NCBI GenBank assembly: GCA_036266975.1
Contig: DATAWZ010000215.1
Span: 1 to 40,206 of the forward strand
Direction of reading: 5' to 3'
DNA: 40,206 nucleotides
Origin: DATAWZ01 sp036266975
GTDB lineage: Bacteria > Actinomycetota > Thermoleophilia > Solirubrobacterales > Solirubrobacteraceae
This document shows positions 1 through 7,771 of the stretch, in pieces. The notes under the pieces are model-generated. The model saw only the letters and a list, made by a program, of their open reading frames with translations, did no database searches and was not told the origin of the DNA. How positions within the stretch are numbered: the stretch's first letter is position 1; each line of letters opens with the position of its first letter. A program made the translations under genes and the position numbers.

Positions 1-1023
1 CTCCCGGGACATGCCGCTGCCGCCGTGGATCTGCATCGCGTCGTTGCAGATCATCGACGCCGCCTCGGTCGCGGCGACCTTCGCCGCCGAGGAGTCGATC
101 CGCGAGGGCAGCCCGTTGTCGGCGCCGGCGATCGCCCGGTAGGTGAGCAACCGCGCGGACTCCATCGCGATGTACATGTCGGCGAGCTTGCCCTGGATGA
201 ACTGGAAGTCGCTGATCGGCCGGCCGAACTGGCGCCGGTCCTCGGAGTAGGCGACCGCGGCGTCGAACGCGATCCGCGCCACGCCGAGCACGTAGGCCGC
301 CGCGCCGCAGCGCTCGAGGCTGTAGGTGGCCAGCAGCGCGCGCATCGCGTCGCCCTCGAAGAGCACGTCCTGCACGGAGATCTCGGCGTCCTCGAAGTAC
401 AGCTCGTTCCACGGCGCGCCGGAGAGGTGCTGGTGCGGGCCCGACATCGTGAAGCCGGGCGTGTCCCGGTGCACGATCACCGCGCCGATGTTGCTCGTGC
501 CCGGCCCGAAGCGCACGAAGACGAGGACGTGGTGGGCGTGCGAGCCGCCGCTGCAGAAGATCTTCTGGCCGTTGACGATGCAGCGGTCGCCCTCGATGCG
601 GGCGCTCGTCTTCATGTCGGTCAGCGCGGTGCCCGCCTCGGGCTCGGTGAGCGAGATCGCGAAGCGCTCGAGGCCCTGGCACACGGGCGGGATATACGTG
701 CGCTTCTGGTACTCGGTGCCGAACTTGGCGATGAACGAGGCCGGCCCGGTGAGGATCATCGGCGCCAGCTCGCCGGTGATCGGGCAGGCGTAGCCGAGCT
801 CCTCGATCACGACGATCGCGTCCAGCTCGGGCCGCCCGCCGCCGCCGTAGGCCTCGGGCAGGCAGATCCCCAGCAGGCCGAGCGAGCCGAGCAGACGCAG
901 GTTCTCCTCGCGCGGCGACCAGTCGTCGCGGCGGTCGAAGGCCTGCGGCCGCAGCCGCTCGGCGCCGACCTTGCGGCACAGGTCGCGGATGTCCCGGCTC
1001 TCGGGCGAGAGGTCGAAGTTCAT
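1..1023 (-). CDS. Acyl-CoA dehydrogenase, 3' end cut by window
   Basis: FAD-dependent alpha,beta-dehydrogenation of an acyl-CoA thioester, feeding electrons to ETF. The visible 341 codons begin MNFDLSPESRDIRDLCRKVG and contain the acyl-CoA dehydrogenase N-terminal helical domain, the beta-domain signature with FAISLTEPEAGTALTDMKT, and the C-terminal helical domain starting with ERCGAAAYVLGVARIAFDAA and QFGRPISDFQFIQGKLADMY. The frame is still open at base 1 (…GGSGMSRE), roughly 40 residues short of the usual 380, so only the C-terminal tail is missing. The ATG overlaps the TGA of the upstream DUF559 gene by 4 nt (ATGA), so the two are probably translated together. Substrate cannot be read from the sequence; relatives act on branched or cyclic acyl-CoAs as well as fatty acyl-CoAs. 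Confidence 0.93.
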   Translation of the reverse strand, partial: MNFDLSPESRDIRDLCRKVGAERLRPQAFDRRDDWSPREENLRLLGSLGLLGICLPEAYGGGGRPELDAIVVIEELGYACPITGELAPMILTGPASFIAKFGTEYQKRTYIPPVCQGLERFAISLTEPEAGTALTDMKTSARIEGDRCIVNGQKIFCSGGSHAHHVLVFVRFGPGTSNIGAVIVHRDTPGFTMSGPHQHLSGAPWNELYFEDAEISVQDVLFEGDAMRALLATYSLERCGAAAYVLGVARIAFDAAVAYSEDRRQFGRPISDFQFIQGKLADMYIAMESARLLTYRAIAGADNGLPSRIDSSAAKVAATEAASMICNDAMQIHGGSGMSRE

Positions 1024-1907
1024 GGGCGTGCGGTCCTCCTGTCGATCATCGCCTTCAAGCTGCGGCCCAGTCCCGCTGGGTCGGTCTCGAGCATCCCCCA
1101 GGTCACGCGCTGGACCTCGAACCCGGCCGCGCGCAGCGCGAGGTCGCGGGTGTGGTCCAGGTCGACCCGGTCGCGGTGGTACCACCAGCCGTCCAGCTCG
1201 ACGATCAGGCCGGCCGACCGCCAGAGCATGTCGACCTCGACGCCGAGCACGGTCTCGTTGACCTCAGGGAGGGGAATGCCGTATCTGAGGCAGAACTCGA
1301 TGAACCGCTCCTCGAGCTCGGAGCGCGTCGGGCCCCGCGTCGGGTCGACGATCGCCCGCAGCGCCTCGGCGCCGGGAACGCCGTGCGCCTGAGCCTGCAG
1401 CCAGCGCACCGCCCCCGGCCCGAGCACGCCCTTGACGCGCGCCTGGTTGTAGGCGCGCCGCGGGCGCTTGGCGCCGAGCTGCCCGGCCGCATCTCGCAGC
1501 GCACGCGCGACGCGCGTGGTCGGCACGTCGCGGTAGACGGTCACGTCAGCGGCGGTGAGCGTCCGCGAACGGTGCACGACGATCCCGCGCCGCTCTCGCT
1601 CGACCGGCGCCGTGACCTCGAAGCGAGGCGGCCAGCGCGCTTCGATCTCGAACAGGACGAGCGTGCATACGCCGCTGAGGTGCGCCTCCTCGCCGCAGGC
1701 GAGCACCGTGGCCGTCGGCGCGGTCAGCGGATCGGTCGATACGCCTCCGTAGATGTAGACACCGCGGTACGCGGGCCGCAACAACCCGATGCGGACCCAG
1801 TGGGCGATGCGCGCCGGCCTGATCCCGAGGCCCAGCAGCTGGGCGCGAGTGACCACCTGGTGACGCCGGCACGCGGCCCGTTCGACGGCGCTGCGCTGCG
1901 GACGCAT
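1020..1907 (-). CDS. AbiEi-like wHTH / DUF559 protein
   Basis: A 295-residue protein. The N-terminal third (AACRRHQVVTRAQLLGLGI, then RIGLLRPAYRGVYIYGG) matches the winged-helix start found in AbiEi-type antitoxin proteins. The C-terminal ~110 residues (RSELEERFIEFCLRYGIPLP, VDMLWRSAGLIVELDGWWYH, LALRAAGFEVQRVTWGML) match DUF559, a small fold related to Vsr-type endonucleases with an E-x-D/ELDG core. This architecture is common as a stand-alone gene in actinobacteria and its function is unknown; the toxin-antitoxin label is by domain only, because no AbiEii nucleotidyltransferase partner is nearby. The ATG at 1907 was chosen because it begins the recognisable domain. It lies 101 nt after the synthetase stop, behind a strong hairpin, and overlaps the acyl-CoA dehydrogenase by 4 nt. 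Confidence 0.8.
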   Translation of the reverse strand: MRPQRSAVERAACRRHQVVTRAQLLGLGIRPARIAHWVRIGLLRPAYRGVYIYGGVSTDPLTAPTATVLACGEEAHLSGVCTLVLFEIEARWPPRFEVTAPVERERRGIVVHRSRTLTAADVTVYRDVPTTRVARALRDAAGQLGAKRPRRAYNQARVKGVLGPGAVRWLQAQAHGVPGAEALRAIVDPTRGPTRSELEERFIEFCLRYGIPLPEVNETVLGVEVDMLWRSAGLIVELDGWWYHRDRVDLDHTRDLALRAAGFEVQRVTWGMLETDPAGLGRSLKAMIDRRTARP

Positions 1908-1953
1908 GCGCCGAGTGTCCTGAGAGCTTGAGATGGCACTCGTCGTCCACCGT

Positions 1954-1998
1954 CGATTCCGGGATTCGCAGCGCATAGCGACCACAAACCCGGAATCG
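1954..1998 (-). terminator. Hairpin after acetoacetyl-CoA synthetase
   Basis: Perfect 10-bp inverted repeat CGATTCCGGG / CCCGGAATCG (1954-1963 and 1989-1998) with a 25-nt loop, 10 nt past the synthetase stop. There is no T-run. It probably ends the carboxyltransferase-synthetase operon and separates it from the DUF559/dehydrogenase pair. A regulatory hairpin for the downstream pair is the alternative. Confidence 0.55.
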
Positions 1999-2008
1999 CC
2001 GCCCGCGG

Positions 2009-3970
2009 TCACCGCCGCGCGGCCGCGAAGTCCACGTACCACCGCACCGCGTCGGGATCGTCGACCGAGCCGAGGTTGACCGCGCTCTCGATCGGCACGC
2101 CCGAGAGGATCCGCTTGACCGGCACCTCGAGCTTCTTGCCGGTGCGGGTCCGCGGCACCCTCGGCGTCGCGATGATCTCGTCGGGGACGTGCCGCGGGCT
2201 CAGCTCGCGCCGGATCGCGGCGATGATCTCCGCCCGCAGCTCGTCGTCGACCTCGCGGCCGTCGGCGGGCACGACGAACAGCGGCATGTAGTACTGGGCG
2301 TCGGGCAGGTCCACGCCGACCACCAGCGAGTCGGCCACGCCGGCGAGCGGCTCGACGACCGCGTACACATCGGCCGACCCCATCCGCACGCCGGCCTTGT
2401 TGAGCGTGGAGTCCGAGCGACCCTCGATGACCACGGTCCCGCGCTCGGTCACCCGGATCCAGTCGCCGTGGCGCCAGCGGCCGGGATACATGTCGAAGTA
2501 GGAGTCGTGGTAGCGCTGGCCGTCGGGGTCGTTCCAGAAGTGGGTGGGCATCGAGGGCATCGGCTCGACGATCACCAGCTCGCCGACCTCGTTGATCACC
2601 GACTCCCCGGCGCCGTTCCACGCCTCGGCGCGCACGCCCAGGTACGGGCCCGTGATCTCGCCGTGGTGCACCGGCTTGAGCGCGTTGCCGCCGACGAATC
2701 CGCTGCACACGTCGGTCCCGCCGCTGGAGGAGTCCAGCCGCACGTGCGCGGGCAGGATCGAGTAGAACCACTTCCACGTGCTCGCCGGGAGCACCGACCC
2801 GGTCGAGATGACCACGCGCAGCGCGCTCAGGTCCATCTCCTTGGCCGGCTCCGCGCCGGCCTTCTCGCACGCCGACAGGTAGGCGGCGCCGGTCCCGAAG
2901 ACGGTCGCGCCGGACTCGGAGGCCACGCGCCAGTTGCCGAGCATGTCCGGGAACCCGGGGCTGCCGTCGTACAGGACGATCGTGCACCCTCGCAGCAGCG
3001 TGCCCACGACGAAGTTCCACACCATCCACGACGTCGAGCTGAAGAAGTAGAAGCGATCGGTCGGACGCAGATCGAGCCCGAGCGCGCCGGCCTTGAGCTG
3101 CTCGACGGTGATCCCCCCGTGCGACTGGACGATGCCCTTGGGCAGCCCCGTGGTGCCGGAGGAGAACAGGACCCATAGAGGATGGGAAAAAGGGAGTCGT
3201 GTGATCTGCAACTCGGCGTCGTCTGCCACGGCCGTGTCCCAATCGATCACCCGGCCGGCGGGCCGCGGCCCCTCGGCTCCGATCGAGGGGACGATGATCG
3301 TCAGCTCGACCGTGGGCAGCGCCTCGCGCAGCTCGGCGAGCTCGGGCAGGCGCGAGAACTTCTTGCCGCCGAACCGGTAGCCGTCGACGCCGAGCAGGAC
3401 CTTGGGCTCGAGCTGGGCGAAGCGGTCCTTGGCCCCGGAGAGGCCGAAGTCGGGCGCGCACACCGACCACACCGCGCCGATCGAGACGCAGGCGATCATC
3501 GCCACGACGGTCTCGGGGACGTTGGACATGTAGCCGCACACGCGGTCGCCGGGCTGCAGGCCGGCCTCCCGCAGCGTGTGGGCCAGCGCGGCGACGTCGC
3601 GCACGAGCGTGGCCCACGAGATCTCGCGGATCGGCTCGTTCTCGGCGAGCACGACCATCGCCGGCCGCTCGGCGGTGGCGTTGCGCAGGATGTGCTCGGC
3701 ATAGTTGAGCGTGGCGCCCTCGAACCACTTCGCGCCGGGCATCACGCGCCGGTCGAGCACCGCGCTGTAGGGCGCGTCGCTGGCCACCTCGAAGTAGTCG
3801 TAGACCGCGCCCCAGAACGCCTCCAGCTCGGTCACCGACCACGTCCAGAGCGCGTCCGGGCCGTCCAGGTCGACGCCGCGCTCGGCGCGCAGCCAGTTCA
3901 TGAAGTGGGTCTGGGCCGCCGTGGCGACGTCCTCGTCGTTCGGGCTCCAGAGAATCTCGGGGTCACTCAT
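2009..3970 (-). CDS. Acetoacetyl-CoA synthetase
   Basis: ATP-dependent ligation of acetoacetate (or a related short beta-keto or branched acid) to CoA, in the cytosol. The 653 residues match the usual ~650 of this family. They show the N-terminal WSPNDEDVATAAQTHFMNWL region, the adenylation P-loop LFSSGTTGLPKGIVQSHGG, the SSTSWMVWNFVVGTLLRG segment typical of acetoacetyl-CoA synthetases, DSSSGGTDVCSGFVGGN, the hinge EGRSDSTLNKAGVRMG, and the catalytic lysine region RTRTGKKLEVPVK. The ATG at 3970 is preferred over an in-frame ATG 21 nt upstream; the stop of the upstream carboxyltransferase falls inside the first codons (8-nt overlap). Last gene of the 6.9-2.0 kb operon; the product of the carboxyltransferase pair may be its substrate (inference). 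A run of A/T-ending codons sits just before the P-loop. Confidence 0.9.
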   Translation of the reverse strand: MSDPEILWSPNDEDVATAAQTHFMNWLRAERGVDLDGPDALWTWSVTELEAFWGAVYDYFEVASDAPYSAVLDRRVMPGAKWFEGATLNYAEHILRNATAERPAMVVLAENEPIREISWATLVRDVAALAHTLREAGLQPGDRVCGYMSNVPETVVAMIACVSIGAVWSVCAPDFGLSGAKDRFAQLEPKVLLGVDGYRFGGKKFSRLPELAELREALPTVELTIIVPSIGAEGPRPAGRVIDWDTAVADDAELQITRLPFSHPLWVLFSSGTTGLPKGIVQSHGGITVEQLKAGALGLDLRPTDRFYFFSSTSWMVWNFVVGTLLRGCTIVLYDGSPGFPDMLGNWRVASESGATVFGTGAAYLSACEKAGAEPAKEMDLSALRVVISTGSVLPASTWKWFYSILPAHVRLDSSSGGTDVCSGFVGGNALKPVHHGEITGPYLGVRAEAWNGAGESVINEVGELVIVEPMPSMPTHFWNDPDGQRYHDSYFDMYPGRWRHGDWIRVTERGTVVIEGRSDSTLNKAGVRMGSADVYAVVEPLAGVADSLVVGVDLPDAQYYMPLFVVPADGREVDDELRAEIIAAIRRELSPRHVPDEIIATPRVPRTRTGKKLEVPVKRILSGVPIESAVNLGSVDDPDAVRWYVDFAAARR

Positions 3971-5464
3971 GTGCGGTGCTCGCCTCCTCACGGCGGCGGC
4001 GCAGCGAAACGCTCACCCCGCCCGTTGTGACGTGGATCGATCGCGCCCGCCGGCTGCCCATCAGCCGGTCGACCAGCGCGAGGTCGGTCGGCGCCACGAT
4101 GGGCTCTATCGGGCGCCGGCCAGCGTACATGGCGTCGATGAACGCCGGGTTGAACAGGTAACGCAGCAGCAGCTCCTCGTCGGAGAGGCGCTCGCCGTAC
4201 TGCGCGCGGATCTCCTTGAGCGTGGGCTGCTCGAACGAGCTGGCCTGGATCTCCCGCCCGCGCTGGGTGGAGAACGCGCGCTCGAGCACCCCGGGGTCGA
4301 TCGGCGCCGGCGGGGTGCCGTACCAGCCCGCGAGGTACATCAGGTTCTCCTCGGGGATCACCGCGTAGCGCTCGCCGCCTGCGACGTTCATGAGCGCCTG
4401 GATGCCGATCAGCTGCGAGTAGGGCGTGGCCATACCCCATTCGGGGCACAGGTGATCGGATAGCCGAACTCGGCGCGCACGCGGATCGCCTCCTCGAGCG
4501 CCTCGTCGAGGCGGTCGCTCATCCGGGCCTGGGCGAGCTGGTCGCGCAGGGTGCCCATCATCCCGCCGGGGATCTGTGACTGCACCACGGAGAGGCGGTA
4601 CTCGGCGGGCACGCCGACCGCGTAGCCCTCCATGTCGGCGATCGCGGCGAAGTGGTCGCAGACCGCGTCCAGCTCGCTCTCGTCGATCGCGATGTCGTGC
4701 CCGAGCCGGCGCATGTTGTCCACGCTCACCTCGGTCGAGGGCAGCGAGGGGCCGTTGGCCAGCGAGGCCACGCAGGTGTGCAGGATGCTCGCCCCGGCGC
4801 GCACGCCGATCTCGTAGTTGATCGTCCCCTGGCCGGTCGTGTTGTGGAAGTGCAGCTCGACCGGGAAGTCGCCGGCCCGGGAGATCATCAGCGGGATCCA
4901 GGTCAGGCCGCGCTCGACGCCCAGCGCGCCGGTCTCGTCGCCGAGGATCACCGACGTCACCCCGGGCGCGCCGACGAGCGCGTCGATCACGCCGACGTAG
5001 TACTCGTCGGTGTGAAACGGCGAGAGGCTGAAGTTGATCTGGGGCGCGCACTCCACCCCGCAGGAGTCGATGATCGTCGCCGTCCGCGTCATCGCGTCGA
5101 TGTCGTGCAGGCAGTCCATCAGCCACATGCTGCGCACGCCGTGATTGGCGAGCGTACGAATCCACAGCTCGAGGATCACGTCGGGCATCAGACCCATGCC
5201 GCCGACGCCGTTGGTGCGCCGCCCGGCGCGGATCGTGCAGTGGGGCAGCGCCGCGACGACCGCATCCAGGCCCCGCCAGGGGTCCTCCAGGTGGTGGCGG
5301 ATCAGGACCTCGAAGATCGTCCCGCCGACGAAGTCCACGCAGCGGTAGCCGGCGCGGTCGATCGCGCCGGCGACGGGCAGGACGTGGCCGGGACGCATGT
5401 GCATCCCCCACAGGCTCTGCTGGCCGTCGCGGATCGTCTGGTCGACGTACTCGATCGTGGCCAT
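3963..5464 (-). pseudogene. HMGL-type carboxyltransferase 2, split by 20-nt insertion
   Basis: Second of two adjacent paralogues of pyruvate carboxylase subunit B / oxaloacetate decarboxylase alpha. Read from ATG 5464 the protein has DQTIRDGQQSLWGMHMR (R12, D13, Q16), metal-binding H205 and H207 in VELHFHNTTG, and IPGGMMGTLRDQL. At about residue 337, after EFGYPI, a 20-nt palindromic block (4433-4452) shifts the frame to a premature stop at 4409. The right frame resumes at once (ATPYSQLIGIQALMNVAGG) and runs to TGA 3963. Removing exactly 20 nt restores 494 codons, close to the 487-residue sibling, so the rest looks intact. The position where pyruvate carboxylase carries carbamylated lysine is G175 (VILGDETG). 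The ATG overlaps the upstream stop (TGATG). It may be a recent knockout, a split protein or a recoded gene; the sequence alone cannot decide. Confidence 0.85.
4433..4452 (-). repeat. 20-nt palindromic insertion, copy A
   Basis: Coding-strand sequence CCTGTGCCCCGAATGGGGTA, forming a CCCC/GGGG hairpin. It interrupts a conserved stretch of carboxyltransferase 2. It matches the copy at 14635-14654 at 18 of 20 bases. Excision gives EFGYPIMATPYSQ, equivalent to ELGYPVSATPFSQ of the paralogue. Confidence 0.85.
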
Positions 5465-6927
5465 CAGGGACGCGAGACGTCGAAGCTCAACTCGGGGGTG
5501 CGCAGCCGCAGGCGACGCGCGCGGCTCGCCGCCAGGGCCAGCGTGGTCAGCTCGGTCAGCGACGGCGCCGGGAAGCGGTAGCTGGTGCGGATCGGCCCGG
5601 CCGCGCGCGTGGCCTCCACGTCCGCGGGCGGCGCGAAGTGCAGCCGAAAGAGGTCCTCGTCCGAGCAGCCCTTGCCGCCGTACTCGGCGCGGACCTGATC
5701 GAGGGTCTGCTCGGGCCGTGTCCAACCGGCCAGCTCGCGGCCGCGCTGGGTGGACAGGACCCGGTCCTTGACGTCCTGCTGGACGGGGATCGGGGGCTCG
5801 CCGTAGGCGCCGAGCATGTACAGGACGAGCTCGTCACTGGTCACCGCGTAGCGCTCGTCGCTGACCACGTTGAGCACCGCCTGCGTACCGATGTGCTGGG
5901 AGAACGGCGTGGCCGAGACGGGGTAGCCGAGCTCCTCGCGTACGCGCGGGATCTCCTCGAGCACCGCGCCCCACCGGTCCTGCATCCCGTGCTGGACGAG
6001 CTGGGCCTTGAAGGTGCCGGTCATCCCGCCGGGCAGCTGGTGGTCGTAGACCCGCGCGTCGTACTCGTACACCTCGCCGACCGGGTGGCCCTCGGCGCGG
6101 GCGATCGCCTCCAGGCGCTCGGCCACCGGCGCGAGCGTGCTCTCGTCGATGTCGTGCGTGTGGCCGGCGGCCTGCAGGTTGACGAGCATCATCTCCGTCG
6201 ACGGGAGCGAGACGCCGTTGGCCATCGGGCGGCTGCAGGTGTGGATCCGCTGCACGCCGTGCTCGACGCCGACCAGGTAGTTCAGCGGCGCCAAGCCGGT
6301 CGTGTTGTGGCAATGCAGCTCGACCGGCAACTCGCCCGCGGCCTTGACGATCGCCGGGATCAGCGTGGCCGTCCGGTCCGGGGTGAGGATCCCGGGCGCG
6401 TCCTCGATGTAGATCGCCTTGGCCAGGCCCCAGGAGACCATCTCGCGCACGCGCTCGGCGAACCACTCGTCGGTGTGCACCGGGCTCAGCCCGTACATCA
6501 CCGCGAGGATCACCGTGCATCCGGTGTCGTACACCGACTGCGCCCGCCGACGCATCTCGGGCATGTTGTACAGGCAGTCGTACACCCACACCTCGTCCTC
6601 GCCCAGGCGGGCCATGAACTGGTTGTAGAAGTCGAGGATCGAGTACGGCGACAGCCCGTAGCGCCCGCTCGAGGAGGGGCGCACGCCGCCGCGCAGCGTG
6701 CTGCCCCGCAGCGAGCGGCGGATCAGCGAGTAGGCCTCGATCGGATCCTCGCGCAGGTAGCGCAGCAGGACCGAGAAGAACGATCCGCCGATCACCTCGA
6801 TCGTACGGTAGCCGGCGCGTCCGAGCCACGGCGCGATGTCGGCCACCGTCCCGGCGCGGATGCGCATCCCCCACAGGCTCTGCGGGCCGTCGCGCGTGGT
6901 CTGGTCGACGATCTCCACGTGGGCCAT
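5464..6927 (-). CDS. HMGL-type biotin-dependent carboxyltransferase 1
   Basis: TIM-barrel carboxyltransferase of the pyruvate carboxylase / oxaloacetate decarboxylase alpha type, 487 residues, first gene of the operon. Visible are DQTTRDGPQSLWGMRIR (D8, R12, D13, Q16), LRGGVRPSSSG (R79), the metal pair H205/H207 in VELHCHNTTG, and LPGGMTGTFKAQL around 299-310, followed by the conserved carboxylase C-terminal domain. In the known enzymes a lysine in IKDMAG is carbamylated and binds the metal; here the motif reads IYIEDAPG with E175, and the PGG-loop Thr/Ser is also displaced. No biotin domain is fused; the carrier at 9112 is the obvious partner. Substrate is therefore uncertain and may not be pyruvate. 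ATG is preceded by a promoter at 6940-6983; the stop overlaps the next ATG by 1 nt. Confidence 0.88.
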   Translation of the reverse strand: MAHVEIVDQTTRDGPQSLWGMRIRAGTVADIAPWLGRAGYRTIEVIGGSFFSVLLRYLREDPIEAYSLIRRSLRGSTLRGGVRPSSSGRYGLSPYSILDFYNQFMARLGEDEVWVYDCLYNMPEMRRRAQSVYDTGCTVILAVMYGLSPVHTDEWFAERVREMVSWGLAKAIYIEDAPGILTPDRTATLIPAIVKAAGELPVELHCHNTTGLAPLNYLVGVEHGVQRIHTCSRPMANGVSLPSTEMMLVNLQAAGHTHDIDESTLAPVAERLEAIARAEGHPVGEVYEYDARVYDHQLPGGMTGTFKAQLVQHGMQDRWGAVLEEIPRVREELGYPVSATPFSQHIGTQAVLNVVSDERYAVTSDELVLYMLGAYGEPPIPVQQDVKDRVLSTQRGRELAGWTRPEQTLDQVRAEYGGKGCSDEDLFRLHFAPPADVEATRAAGPIRTSYRFPAPSLTELTTLALAASRARRLRLRTPELSFDVSRP

Positions 6928-6939
6928 GGCGCGCCGGGG

Positions 6940-6983
6940 ACGGTAGACCCTGCACGCCGGCGCGACATCGGTAGCCGCTACCG
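6940..6983 (-). promoter_or_regulatory. Promoter with CGGTAGC-C/G-GCTACCG palindrome
   Basis: On the minus strand a perfect 15-nt palindrome CGGTAGCGGCTACCG (6969-6983) is followed by ATGT, then 19 nt, then a -10 box TACCGT (6940-6945), 12 nt before the carboxyltransferase ATG. The same arrangement recurs at 7665, 9616 and 13504. It looks like an activator or repressor site fixed relative to the -10 box. Confidence 0.7.
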
Positions 6984-6993
6984 ACCGCCCTAC

Positions 6994-7686
6994 CTACCTG
7001 GAGAGGGCGGCGAGATGCGCGGTGTCGTTGAAGCAGCGCACGCGCCAACGCCCGTCGGCGAGGCGCACGACGCGGGTGATCGACGCGTTCTCGACGTGCA
7101 CGAATGCGAAGGGCATGCAGCCGAGGAGCTGGTGGAGCACCTCGGCGATCACGCCACCGTGCACGACGCACACCGCGGCCCGGTCGGGACCGGTCTGGAG
7201 CGCCACGGCGCGCATGCCGCGATGGATCCGCTCGGTGAACACCTCTTTCGCCTCGGCGCCCGGGATCAGGTCCCAGCGCTCCTGTCGGTGCACGCGGCCG
7301 ACGGTCGGGTCCCCGCGCGCCACACGCAGCCGGTATTCGCCGTCGCTCCACTGTCCGAGCGAGACCTCGACGAGATCGGCGACCACCACCGGCTCGAGGC
7401 CGGTGGCCCGGGCGAGCGGCGCGGCGGTCTGCTGGGTGCGCACCAGCGGGGTCACGTACAGGCGCGAGAAGCGCGCCGACGCGAGGCGCCCGGCGAGCAA
7501 CTCGGCCTGGCGCTCGCCCAGCGGCGAGAGCGGCGGGTTGCCACGGCCCTCGAGCATCTCGAACGGCTCGCCCTCGATGGCGTCGGCCGACGCTCCGTGG
7601 CGCGCGAGGATCAGCTCGGTCGCCCCCGGCGGCGGGGTCCACGGCTTCTGCGGCTCGGGGGGCTGCGTAGCTCTTACCGATGACAC
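6994..7686 (-). CDS. Histidine phosphatase superfamily protein
   Basis: Phosphoglycerate-mutase-like phosphatase of 230 residues. The phosphohistidine motif is ELILARHGAS (R29, H30, G31); downstream are NPPLSPLGERQAELLAGRL, the SRLYVTPLVRTQQTAAPLA arginine segment, EVSLGQWSDGEYR with the acid residue, and the second histidine in VCVVHGGVIAEVLHQLLG. This set is typical of broad-specificity or probable phosphoglycerate mutases. The start is GTG at 7686, the only start ahead of the RHG motif. It is followed 66 nt later by the carboxyltransferase operon but that operon has its own promoter. Divergent from the biotin carboxylase gene; the upstream palindrome at 7665-7679 lies inside its first codons. 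Substrate unknown. Confidence 0.88.
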   Translation of the reverse strand: MSSVRATQPPEPQKPWTPPPGATELILARHGASADAIEGEPFEMLEGRGNPPLSPLGERQAELLAGRLASARFSRLYVTPLVRTQQTAAPLARATGLEPVVVADLVEVSLGQWSDGEYRLRVARGDPTVGRVHRQERWDLIPGAEAKEVFTERIHRGMRAVALQTGPDRAAVCVVHGGVIAEVLHQLLGCMPFAFVHVENASITRVVRLADGRWRVRCFNDTAHLAALSR

Positions 7687-7708
7687 GGGCGAGCGCGAAC
7701 GCTAGCGT
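7665..7708 (+). promoter_or_regulatory. Promoter upstream of biotin carboxylase, diverged palindrome
   Basis: GCGTAGCTCTTACCG (7665-7679) followed by ATGA, 19 nt, then TAGCGT (7703-7708). It matches the 6969-6983 palindrome at 10 of 15 bases and keeps the same 19-nt spacing to a TANNNT -10 box, so it reads as a weaker copy of the same element, pointing towards the biotin carboxylase gene. It overlaps the first codons of the divergent phosphatase. Confidence 0.5.
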
Positions 7709-7741
7709 CGCCAGCGCGATGGCGGGTCGCCGAGATGTAAA

Positions 7742-7762
7742 CAACCGGTCGGTTGGTAGAGT
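7742..7762 (+). promoter_or_regulatory. CAACC-N4-GGTTG operator and -10 box
   Basis: CAACCGGTCGGTTG (7742-7755) is directly followed by G and the -10 box TAGAGT (7757-7762), 9 nt before the biotin carboxylase ATG. The operator plus -10 arrangement is repeated at 26970-26990, so a shared TetR-type regulator is likely. Confidence 0.7.
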
Positions 7763-7771
7763 ACGGACATC

